A DNA stretch of 64,000 bases from an uncultured Bacteroidota bacterium (lineage in GTDB: Bacteria; Bacteroidota; Bacteroidia; Bacteroidales; F082): NCBI GenBank assembly GCA_913009685.1, contig CAJVXP010000001.1, forward strand, positions 1-64,000, read 5' to 3'. A program made the position numbers and the translations under genes. Numbering within the stretch: position 1 is the stretch's first letter; each line of letters begins with the position of its first letter. Below, piece by piece: positions 1-9,493 of this stretch. Below the pieces are notes generated by a model that was given only the letters and a program-made list of their open reading frames with translations, made no database searches and had not been told where the DNA came from.

Positions 1-1999
1 ATCCATCTTCACGGCCTTTAAACGCACTTACAGGAAGATCGTCTCCTTTCAAATGATCAATGGGGCGGGCTACCTCACGAACAAAAGCAGGAATATCATC
101 ATCCACCTCTTCTTGTCCTTTCAGTTCAATATCTGCCCACTCTTTGGGAATTTCAATTCTCGTAACATCACCACCCTGATCAACAGCACGGTAATTCATT
201 TCAACAATTTCCTCTCCTTTACTACCATAGGTTTTATAGATAAAAGTTTTCATTTTCTCCACTGCCTGTCCGTAAGGAATCACTTCGGAAACTTTAAAGA
301 AAGCCGACTGCATAATAGTGTTGGTACGACTACCCAAGCCAATCTCTTCTGCAATCTTTGTAGCATTAATGGTATAAAAATCAATGTTGTGAGCAGCCAT
401 ATATTTTTTCATATCATCGGGGAGACGGCGTTTGGTCTCTTCCTCATCCCAAATACTGTTCAGCAGGAAGGTTCCGCCATCTTTGAGTCCTTTCAACATA
501 TCATATTTTCCAAGATATGACGGAACGTGGCAGGCTACAAAGTCAGGTGTCCCCACCAGGTATGTGGAACGAATGGGTTTGTCACCAAAACGCAGGTGCG
601 AAATGGTAATCCCTCCTGATTTTTTGGAGTCGTAAGCAAAATAAGCCTGAGCGTATTTGTCGGTAGACTCACCTATAATTTTAATGGAGTTTTTGTTAGC
701 TCCCACAGTACCATCAGCGCCAAGACCATAAAATTTGGCTTCAAAAGTTCCATCATCCGAAATACTGATTTCGGGAAGCAGAGGAAGAGAAGTAAAAGTC
801 AGGTCATCCACAATACCAACGGTGAAATGGTTCTTGGGTTCCGGTTGTTTCAGGTTCTTAAAGACAGAAACAATCTGTGCAGGAGTAGTATCTTTAGAGC
901 TCAAGCCATAACGCCCACCAACGATAACAGGCTTATTTTCAGAACTATAGAAAACTTCTTTCATGTCGAGGTACAAAGGTTCGCCATTGGCGCCGGGTTC
1001 TTTGGTACGGTCGAGTACAGCAATACGATTCACCGTTTTCGGAATGACTTTCAGCAAATATTCCGTTGAGAAAGGACGATACAGGTGTACTACAACCAGT
1101 CCCACCTTTTCGCCTTTGGCGGTGAGGTAATCAACCGTTTCACGAATGGTTTCGGTTACCGAACCCATGGCCATAATAATGTGTTCGGCGTCTTCGGCGC
1201 CGTAATAAGTGAAGGGATGATATTCACGACCTGTAAGTTTGGTAATTTCCTGCATATATTCCTCAACGAGGTCAGGAATGGGTGTATAAAAGCGGTTGGA
1301 AGCTTCGCGAGCCTGGAAATAAATATCAGGATTCTGTGCCGTACCGCGGGTAACAGGATGCTCGGGGTTCAGGGCATTGTCTCTGAATTTTTTCAAATCC
1401 TCAAAGGGAAAAAGATGTTTCAGGTCATCCACTTCAAAATACTCTACTTTTTGAATTTCGTGAGAAGTACGGAAGCCATCAAAGAAATGTAAGAATGGAA
1501 TCCGTGAGCGCAAAGAGACAAAGTGAGCCACTCCGGCCAGATCCATAATTTCCTGAACACTGCCGGTAGCCAGCATGGCAAAACCAGTATTCCGGACAGC
1601 CATTACATCGCTGTGATCGCCAAAAATAGAAAGTGCCTGTGAAGCAAGGCTACGGGCGCTTACGTGAAATACTGCCGGTAATAATTCACCGGAGATCTTA
1701 TACATGTTCGGAATCATCAGGAGCAATCCCTGTGATGCTGTAAAAGTAGTAGTTAAAGCACCCGACTGCAATGAGCCATGAACAGCGCCGGAAGCACCGC
1801 CCTCCGACTGCATTTCAACGACTTTAACAGTTTCTCCGAAAATATTTTTTTGGCCGAAAGCAGACCATTGATCCACGTATTCAGCCATAGTTGACGATGG
1901 TGTGATAGGATAAATAGCAGCTACTTCGCTAAACATGTAAGCAATGTGGGCAGCAGCGTAGTTCCCGTCACAAGTAATAAATTTTTTCTTTCCGCTCAT
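1..1999 (-). CDS. nifJ: pyruvate:ferredoxin (flavodoxin) oxidoreductase, truncated by window start
   Basis: Open reverse frame starting MSGKKKFITCDGNYAAAHIAYMFSEVAAIYPITPSSTMAEYVDQWSAFGQKNIFGETVKVVEMQSEGGASGAVHG, typical PFOR N-terminus; runs off the window edge. Confidence 0.95.
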   Translation of the reverse strand, partial: MSGKKKFITCDGNYAAAHIAYMFSEVAAIYPITPSSTMAEYVDQWSAFGQKNIFGETVKVVEMQSEGGASGAVHGSLQSGALTTTFTASQGLLLMIPNMYKISGELLPAVFHVSARSLASQALSIFGDHSDVMAVRNTGFAMLATGSVQEIMDLAGVAHFVSLRSRIPFLHFFDGFRTSHEIQKVEYFEVDDLKHLFPFEDLKKFRDNALNPEHPVTRGTAQNPDIYFQAREASNRFYTPIPDLVEEYMQEITKLTGREYHPFTYYGAEDAEHIIMAMGSVTETIRETVDYLTAKGEKVGLVVVHLYRPFSTEYLLKVIPKTVNRIAVLDRTKEPGANGEPLYLDMKEVFYSSENKPVIVGGRYGLSSKDTTPAQIVSVFKNLKQPEPKNHFTVGIVDDLTFTSLPLLPEISISDDGTFEAKFYGLGADGTVGANKNSIKIIGESTDKYAQAYFAYDSKKSGGITISHLRFGDKPIRSTYLVGTPDFVACHVPSYLGKYDMLKGLKDGGTFLLNSIWDEEETKRRLPDDMKKYMAAHNIDFYTINATKIAEEIGLGSRTNTIMQSAFFKVSEVIPYGQAVEKMKTFIYKTYGSKGEEIVEMNYRAVDQGGDVTRIEIPKEWADIELKGQEEVDDDIPAFVREVARPIDHLKGDDLPVSAFKGREDG

Positions 2000-2526
2000 T
2001 TATCTAAATTTTAAAAAGTTATATGGTTTCTTCTCTCAATTAAGTTTGTTTAATAAAACTGTCGTTTCGGTTACCGAAAACGATTGTATTTTGTTATTTT
2101 TTAACTATTTACATTTTCAATGACCGCTTTCTAAAAACGAATGCAAAAATACAATTTTTATCTATTGTTTTACCTTATGCATATTGAAGATAAAGAGTGG
2201 TTTTGCCCAATTTAAAATGATTTTAGATTAAGCCCGTTTTGGAAGATTCTTATTTTTGTTTTACTCTTAACCAGAGTTCGACGTAAGACTTGCTTACGGT
2301 TACAGATATCAATATGCTTCAATCGCCGGAAGAAGCAGGGGGCAGCAGCCAGCCGATGCAGTAGTTCGCTTGTTCCTCCTTCCGGTCATTGCAAGCATAA
2401 AAAACCAAACGGATCAATACGTGATTCCCTTAAATTACTACGGAAATCCCCCAAAAAAGCCTGTGAAATATTAACCGGCCAATAATTTTGGTAATTTCGG
2501 GCATTAGAAATAAAAAGAACGTTTAA

Positions 2527-3891
<1,365 letters not shown>

Positions 3892-3914
3892 TTTTTATTA
3901 CAGCTTATCGTTCA

Positions 3915-3945
3915 GGTCGCATTCGTCAGGATGCGACCTTTTTTT
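3915..3945 (+). terminator. Rho-independent terminator after gdhA
   Basis: GGTCGCAT-tcgtcagg-ATGCGACC followed by T7. Confidence 0.85.
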
Positions 3946-4012
3946 ATGCTCCATCCGACCCATCACTTCTCCACCTTTTTATACCAATTAAGATAAGGTA
4001 AAAAGAAACAAT

Positions 4013-4546
4013 TTATATCGGTAATTCAGGGTCATTGTTGGGATTAAACAGCGCGTGCAGGCAATCTCTTTTAAAACAAAACCAGGGAGTATGATGCATA
4101 TAATTCAGGTACTCCGTTCCAAATTTACGGATAGCTTCCGGCTCTTCCATCCACCTGATCAACAACAGTATTAAAATGGCTTCAGCTGGAGCAATCATTA
4201 ACACAAAAGAGGGCGAGCCGGCCAAAAAAGCAAAGGCAAACGGGAAAAGCAGCAGCCCCAAATGCATAGGATGACGCATATAATGGTAAACGCCCTCTGT
4301 TACCATCCGGTTGGTTTCCATCCGGGGAAGCTCCCCTTCTCTGCCATACTTGGCCAGCGTACGACCGGTATTACGACTCACGGTCATAACCAGTCTCAAA
4401 AGTCCCAACCCAATCAGAAAGCCAGCCACATGAAACCATAAACTCCCGTAAAGAGCAGGAAAAAGAATCCGGTCCAGCGAGAGACCTCCCCAAACGCCTC
4501 CGGTCAAAAAAACGAGCCACACCAGCATACGAGCCATTGCTTTCAT
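4013..4546 (-). CDS. isoprenylcysteine carboxyl methyltransferase / PEMT-like membrane methyltransferase
   Basis: Multiple TM segments and GVYHYMRHPMHLGLLLFPFAFAFL ... EEPEAIRKFGTEYLNYMHHTPWF. Confidence 0.65.
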   Translation of the reverse strand: MKAMARMLVWLVFLTGGVWGGLSLDRILFPALYGSLWFHVAGFLIGLGLLRLVMTVSRNTGRTLAKYGREGELPRMETNRMVTEGVYHYMRHPMHLGLLLFPFAFAFLAGSPSFVLMIAPAEAILILLLIRWMEEPEAIRKFGTEYLNYMHHTPWFCFKRDCLHALFNPNNDPELPI

Positions 4547-4699
4547 GTGTAAAAATTTTAAATGTCAAAATTAGGAATTTTACCTTAAAATTGGGCACCC
4601 GATAAGAGCACTCGCATAAAACACCGGGAATAATCAACCCGGAATATCACAACAATATTCTTTAGGTAAACATTTCATTTTAAATACCTTGAAAAGACC

Positions 4700-5782
4700 C
4701 TATTTATAAATCCTCATTATATCAAGTGCTTTCTGATATCTCTTAGCATTGATTTGATGCTCACGGTTGGTTTCGGAGAAAACATGGTAACCTGACAAGT
4801 CACTCTTTGCGCAGAAATACAGATAATGAGTTTTGTCGTAATTGAGTACCGCATCGATGGATGAGATAGAGGGAATACAAATGGGTCCGGGAGGCAATCC
4901 CTTGTGTCTGTAAGTATTGTATGGCGAATCGATTTTCTTTTGTGCATTCAAAACACGGTGTATATTGGGGTTGCCGAGGGCATAAACCACCGTCGGGTCG
5001 GCCTGCAAACGCCATCCATCATGAAGCCGGTTTAAGTAAACGCTGGCAATACGTGGCTTTTCATTATTTTTATTGGTTTCCTTTTCCACAATGGAAGCGA
5101 GAATCATCACCTGAGTGGGCGTCAAACCGGCAGCTTGTGCTTTCTTAAGGCGGCTGGCATTCCAAAACCTTCTGTATTCCCTAATCATTCTTTTGACAAA
5201 TTCCTTTGCTGTAGTATTCCAATAAAACCGATATGTATTTGGAATAAACAGGGTGGAGACAGGAACAGTATCAACACCCGCTTTCGCCAGGTTACTGCTG
5301 TCATTCAGAAAATTGACAATATCTGCCGAATCAGCCTCTAATTGCTTCCCCACTTTCCCGGCCAACTGATAAATATCACGTACATTATTAAAAGTAACAT
5401 TGACAGGTATCTGCCTGCCTGCACGCAGCATATCAACCAACTGGTTATTGGTCATGCCGTTGACAAGAATATAACGGCCGGGTTTTACCAATTCGGGCAG
5501 TTTTTTCTTTTGTGCCCACCACTCAAAATCTTTCCGGTGTACTACAAGGCCTCTTGAGTAAAGAACCTCTTTTAGCTGACCGAAATCAGAACCTGTGGGG
5601 ATATAAATACTTATCTCCTTATCGTTCGGTGTCCAGACATTGGGCGCATTTATCATCTGATAAAGAAAATACCCAAACCCCACAGACAGAAGCACAAGGA
5701 TAAATAAAAACCAAAGCACAAACCTGTGAAACCGGCTGCGTCTTTTCATCGGCTGTCCATATTTTGAATGGTAATATGTCAT
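4700..5782 (-). CDS. mltG: endolytic transglycosylase MltG
   Basis: N-terminal TM; ILASIVEKETNKNNEKPRIASVYLNRLHDGWRLQADPTVVYALG ... YNTYRHKGLPPGPICIPSISSIDAVLNYDKTHYLYFCAKSDLSGYHVFS. Confidence 0.95.
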   Translation of the reverse strand: MTYYHSKYGQPMKRRSRFHRFVLWFLFILVLLSVGFGYFLYQMINAPNVWTPNDKEISIYIPTGSDFGQLKEVLYSRGLVVHRKDFEWWAQKKKLPELVKPGRYILVNGMTNNQLVDMLRAGRQIPVNVTFNNVRDIYQLAGKVGKQLEADSADIVNFLNDSSNLAKAGVDTVPVSTLFIPNTYRFYWNTTAKEFVKRMIREYRRFWNASRLKKAQAAGLTPTQVMILASIVEKETNKNNEKPRIASVYLNRLHDGWRLQADPTVVYALGNPNIHRVLNAQKKIDSPYNTYRHKGLPPGPICIPSISSIDAVLNYDKTHYLYFCAKSDLSGYHVFSETNREHQINAKRYQKALDIMRIYK

Positions 5783-5806
5783 AACACTATCGTATTACTT
5801 TTTTCT

Positions 5807-6355
5807 TTAATCTTTTTCGATACGTTGCAGGAGGTATTCGTCGATCCACTTTCCGTTATTTCTGTTCCATTCTTTTTTCACCCCCGCAACTTCAAATCCA
5901 CGGCTTTTAAAAAGTCTGAAACTGGCCTCATTTCCTTTTTCAATATTGCAATAAAGCTGATGCAAATTTAGAAAATTAAACCCGTAATTCATCAGGATAT
6001 CCAGGGCTGTGCCGGCAAACGATTTTCCGCGGTATCTTTCAAGAATCACAATGCCGACTCCTCCCCTGCGGTTTATGGCATCCAGTGCAAAAAGGTCAAC
6101 CGTACCTATTATTATACTTTTACTATTCTCAGTACATTCGATAACAAACCGCACCTGTCCGGCAGCAAACGGCTCCTGTTTGTTAGCAGAAAAAACATAT
6201 TGTTCCAAATCAAAACGGGCAAAAGGCACCAGTGTTTGCGAAATATGCCAAAGTCTCATATCATTCTCCAAACCGAGGAGAAAATCTATATCCTGAGGCT
6301 CGGGAGCCCTTAATTTTATGGTATCTTTTTGTAACATGAGAGCGCAAAATTGCAT
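5807..6355 (-). CDS. GNAT family N-acetyltransferase
   Basis: IKLRAPEPQDIDFLLGLEND ... GTVDLFALDAINRRGGVGIVILERYRGKSFAGTALDILMNYGFNFLNLHQLYCNIEKGNEASFRLFKSRGFEVAG. Confidence 0.9.
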   Translation of the reverse strand: MQFCALMLQKDTIKLRAPEPQDIDFLLGLENDMRLWHISQTLVPFARFDLEQYVFSANKQEPFAAGQVRFVIECTENSKSIIIGTVDLFALDAINRRGGVGIVILERYRGKSFAGTALDILMNYGFNFLNLHQLYCNIEKGNEASFRLFKSRGFEVAGVKKEWNRNNGKWIDEYLLQRIEKD

Positions 6356-6575
6356 ATTTCCTTTGAATTAAACATCTTTTTTGTCATTTTCTTTTCCATC
6401 GCTGAAAAAAAACAGCCAAAACTTTCGGCATTTCTGACATTCTATCGCGGCATAGCTTCGATACAAACTTACAGGATATTTATAATTTTTATTCGCTATT
6501 TGCTTTTTTTTCGCTGAATTACTCTATCTTAGCTACCTTAATAATTATCGCAGGCAGAATATCAGCTTTGGCATC

Positions 6576-6591
6576 AGGCATGATTCTTGCT
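6576..6591 (+). promoter_or_regulatory. candidate sigma-54 type -24/-12 promoter
   Basis: AGGCATGattcTTGCT; GG-N10-GC spacing, TTGCW intact; about 180 bp upstream of the YtxH gene. Confidence 0.35.
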
Positions 6592-6770
6592 GTATCTGTT
6601 TTGACCGTTATTAAGGTGATACGCATCAGTTTATGAATCGTGTACGTATGATGAAGTTCTTAACACAACGAACATAAGTTTAAGTTTTTTAACAGAAAGA
6701 GCGTAACTTTTTTTGTCAAAGAAACTATAACGAAATAAAATTGAATGTTTAATCTTAAAAATTTAATCCT

Positions 6771-7103
6771 ATGAGTAACAATAATTCACATTCAGGATTT
6801 GCATTTTTTTCAGGCATGGTCATTGGCGCTGCTTTTGGAGCCATTGTAGGTTTGCTGTATGCACCTGAATCCGGAGAAGAAACACGGAAAAAAGTAGCGG
6901 ACAAAACCAAAGAGCTGTCCGATGAACTGCTGGACCAGTTTGACGATTTAAAAGAAAATGTCAACAAAATTCTGGAAGATGTAAAACAGACAGGTTCCGA
7001 ATTAGTAGAAGATGTTAAAAAAGTCGGCTCCGAAGTCCTCGAGGACGTCAAAAAAACCGGAACCAGTGTTATTGAAGATGTTAAAAAGGCTTCTAAAGCC
7101 TGA
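6771..7103 (+). CDS. YtxH domain-containing protein
   Basis: GFAFFSGMVIGAAFGAIVGLLYAPESGEETRKKVADKTKEL followed by hendecad repeats. Confidence 0.9.
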   Translation: MSNNNSHSGFAFFSGMVIGAAFGAIVGLLYAPESGEETRKKVADKTKELSDELLDQFDDLKENVNKILEDVKQTGSELVEDVKKVGSEVLEDVKKTGTSVIEDVKKASKA

Positions 7104-7125
7104 TCTATTTCAGAGCAGATGAAAC

Positions 7126-7163
7126 AACCAATCATCCGGAATAACGCCGGACGATTGGTTTTA
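7126..7163 (+). terminator. hairpin/terminator between YtxH and holin-family genes
   Basis: AACCAATC-a-TCCGG-aataacg-CCGGA-c-GATTGGTT followed by TTT. Confidence 0.75.
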
Positions 7164-7175
7164 ATTTATTGCCAA

Positions 7176-7817
7176 ATGAAAAAAGGGAAAAAGCATACGG
7201 GGAATCCGGATTTCAGGCAGCCCATCAGCGAACTGATTGATGAACTCAAAGCCTACGTCAACCTTCAGCTGGAATACAATAAAGCAGCTTATCGAAAAAA
7301 AGCTGCAGAGCTTCTGGGCCAATTGATTTTATTTATGATGCTGTTTGGTGTTTTTGTCTTTATCCTTATGTTTTTATCCTTTGCCTTTGTCAACTGGTAT
7401 GCTGCACAGGGAGGGACGCGCATGGGCGGATTTCTGTTGGTAACGGTTCTTTATATTTTTATCGCTCTGATAATTTATGCTTTCAAAGAGTCCCTTATCT
7501 TCTCAACATTACGTAAAATTCTTGGAAAAAACCTTTCCAGCACCAAGGAGAAACAGTTTCTCGGCGGAACAAGTTTTTCCAATGAAAAAATGACGGATAA
7601 ATATCTGGAATATCTGAAAGATCAAAACAGAAAACAGGAAAACAGTATTCAGCATCAGTTTAAAACCGTCAGCGAGGCTTTCAACATGGTGAACGTAGCC
7701 AAAGCAATGATAAACTCAGGCATACAGGCTTTTGTAACCACATCCAATATCATCCGCGCAGCCTATCGGCTAACCAAACGTCTGAGAACAAAAAACAGGA
7801 AGAAATTAGATAGCTAA
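7176..7817 (+). CDS. phage holin family / DUF1469-like membrane protein
   Basis: KKGKKHTGNPDFRQPISELIDELKAYVNLQLEYNKAAYRKKAAELLGQLILFMMLFGVFVFILMFLSFAFVNWY; start reassigned downstream of the 7126-7163 hairpin (the ORF track start at 7119 precedes the hairpin). Confidence 0.65.
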   Translation: MKKGKKHTGNPDFRQPISELIDELKAYVNLQLEYNKAAYRKKAAELLGQLILFMMLFGVFVFILMFLSFAFVNWYAAQGGTRMGGFLLVTVLYIFIALIIYAFKESLIFSTLRKILGKNLSSTKEKQFLGGTSFSNEKMTDKYLEYLKDQNRKQENSIQHQFKTVSEAFNMVNVAKAMINSGIQAFVTTSNIIRAAYRLTKRLRTKNRKKLDS

Positions 7818-7856
7818 CCCCCTCCTGTTTCTATATTACCCGTCATACCCGAAGGC

Positions 7857-8420
7857 CTATATGGTCATAATATCTTTCTCTTTCACTGCAAAAAGCGCCT
7901 CTGTTTTACCAACATATTTATCCGTTAATTTCTGAATCTCGTCAAGCAGATACTTAACGTCATCTTCAGGGATTCCATCTTTTTCCAGTTTTTTAGCATC
8001 ATCGTTAGCACCACGACGGACATTCCGGATAGCCACTTTGGCATCCTCCGTTACCTGCTTTGCTTTCTTCACCAAATCCAGCCGCCTCTCTTCCGTAAGC
8101 GGAGGAACGTTAATACGAAGGCTATCGCCCTCATTGACAGGATTGAAACCCAGGTTGGCATTCATAATTGCCTTTTTAACATCATGGATTATGCTTTTAT
8201 CAAACGGCTGAATAACAATAGAATGAGGGTCGGGAGTGTTAATATTAGCCGTTTGTTCAATGGGTGCCAGGGTTCCATAATACTCAACCCTTATACCGCT
8301 CAGCATACCGGGATTTGCTTTACCTGCTCTGATTTTTTGGAACTCTTTTTCCAAGTGCCGGAGAGAATGTTCCATGTTTTCTTTCGCTTCTTCTAAAACG
8401 AAAATTGCATCATCAGTCAT
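7857..8420 (-). CDS. frr: ribosome recycling factor
   Basis: MEHSLRHLEKEFQKIRAGKANPGMLSGIRVEYYGTLAPIEQTANINTPDPHSIVIQPFDKSIIHDVKKAI. Confidence 0.97.
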   Translation of the reverse strand: MTDDAIFVLEEAKENMEHSLRHLEKEFQKIRAGKANPGMLSGIRVEYYGTLAPIEQTANINTPDPHSIVIQPFDKSIIHDVKKAIMNANLGFNPVNEGDSLRINVPPLTEERRLDLVKKAKQVTEDAKVAIRNVRRGANDDAKKLEKDGIPEDDVKYLLDEIQKLTDKYVGKTEALFAVKEKDIMTI

Positions 8421-8439
8421 AATGAAAATTTTTGTCGCA

Positions 8440-8473
8440 CAAATTTATGAAAGATAAAAACACACCCGACAAA
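8440..8473 (-). promoter_or_regulatory. Bacteroidetes-type promoter for frr
   Basis: minus strand -7 box TAAATTTG (8440-8447) and -33 TTTG (8470-8473), 22-nt spacer. Confidence 0.5.
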
Positions 8474-8480
8474 AAAAGTG

Positions 8481-8750
8481 TTAAGGGGACTTCTAATAAT
8501 TCCTTTCTTTCAAGAAACAAATGAGATGAACAAGATGCAAGGCATAAATTTTTCTGAATAGCCGTAGCTATTGAGAAAAATTTTAACGATGTCAGATTGT
8601 TTATCTCATTTGTTCCCGTAGGGTTTCCAGAGTTTTTCATATACTTCTTCAAATTTTCTTGCATTATCCCGATAGTTCATCAAAAATTTTCATCGTCTAT
8701 AAAAAACTCTGAAAATCTTGATGCGAAGTAATTATTAGAAGTCCCCTTAA
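8481..8750. mobile_element. MITE-like element with 21-bp perfect terminal inverted repeats
   Basis: TTAAGGGGACTTCTAATAATT (8481-8501) / AATTATTAGAAGTCCCCTTAA (8730-8750); no credible internal gene; internal imperfect palindromes. Confidence 0.8.
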
Positions 8751-8758
8751 ATATAAAG

Positions 8759-8790
8759 TTGTTACGGATAGGCATAAATTTATATTTTTG
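8759..8790 (+). promoter_or_regulatory. Bacteroidetes-type promoter for ftsE
   Basis: TTG (8759-8761), 21-nt spacer, TATTTTTG (8783-8790). Confidence 0.5.
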
Positions 8791-8806
8791 TTCAAAACAA
8801 ATCACC

Positions 8807-9493
8807 ATGACAGAAGCATCGGTTGTCTCACTACAGGAATTATCGGTTTTTCAGAAAAACAAACTTGTTTTAGCCCATGTCAACTTCCGCGTTGAGCGGG
8901 GAGAGTTTGTTTACCTTATCGGGAAAACCGGAAGCGGAAAGTCGAGTCTGCTGCAAACAATTTTTGCTGAATTGCCGGCAGAAGCGGAACACTCAGCGGT
9001 TTGCGGCTTCGATTTGAAGACACTGAGCAAGAAAGAGGTTCCATTCCTTCGGCGAAAAATGGGCATTGTTTTTCAGGATTACCGGCTTCTTGAGGACAGA
9101 ACAGTGGAAGACAACCTTCTTTTTGTGTTAAAAGCAACAGGATGGAAAGATAAAAAAGCCATGAACAAGCGGATTATGGAAGTCCTGTCGGATGTGGATT
9201 TGATAGCCAAGTTAAAAATCCGGCCGCATCAACTCTCAGGCGGCGAACAACAACGCGTAGCTATTGCCCGTGCCCTGCTGAACAGTCCCGAACTTATTTT
9301 GGCCGATGAACCCACAGGCAACCTCGACCCGCAGACCTCCAACGAAATTATGCGCCTTCTTTTAAAAATTTGTCAGGAAAATCGTGCTGTCATTATGGCA
9401 ACACACAACTATAACCTGATTCACAAATTTCCCGGCAGGGTGGTTAAATGTGAAGAAGGGAGTATTGTTGACTCAAACAATAAGGTCAATTAG
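8807..9493 (+). CDS. ftsE: FtsE-like ABC transporter ATP-binding protein
   Basis: Walker [61 protein letters not shown]; start set to ATG 8807. Confidence 0.88.
   Translation: MTEASVVSLQELSVFQKNKLVLAHVNFRVERGEFVYLIGKTGSGKSSLLQTIFAELPAEAEHSAVCGFDLKTLSKKEVPFLRRKMGIVFQDYRLLEDRTVEDNLLFVLKATGWKDKKAMNKRIMEVLSDVDLIAKLKIRPHQLSGGEQQRVAIARALLNSPELILADEPTGNLDPQTSNEIMRLLLKICQENRAVIMATHNYNLIHKFPGRVVKCEEGSIVDSNNKVN

Noticed and set aside
53-1492. Plus-strand ORFs at 53-520, 432-635, 827-1069 and 1085-1492
   Set aside because: Antisense shadows of the truncated nifJ/PFOR gene, which occupies 1-1999 on the minus strand but is missing from the ORF track because it has no stop in the window.
2280-2400. Possible small RNA or REP element (CCGGAAGAAGCAGGG ... 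CCTCCTTCCGG)
   Set aside because: Pairing is imperfect with a long loop and no second copy was seen; not strong enough to call.
8413-8664. Minus-strand 83-aa ORF MQENLKKYMKNSGNPTGTNEI...
   Set aside because: Lies almost entirely within the TIR-bounded MITE-like element, is low complexity, and resembles no protein family I know.
8477-8754. TTAA target-site duplication for the first MITE-like element
   Set aside because: TTAA is part of the perfect palindromic termini, so a TSD cannot be separated from the TIR; flanks outside it (gtg / ata) do not match.
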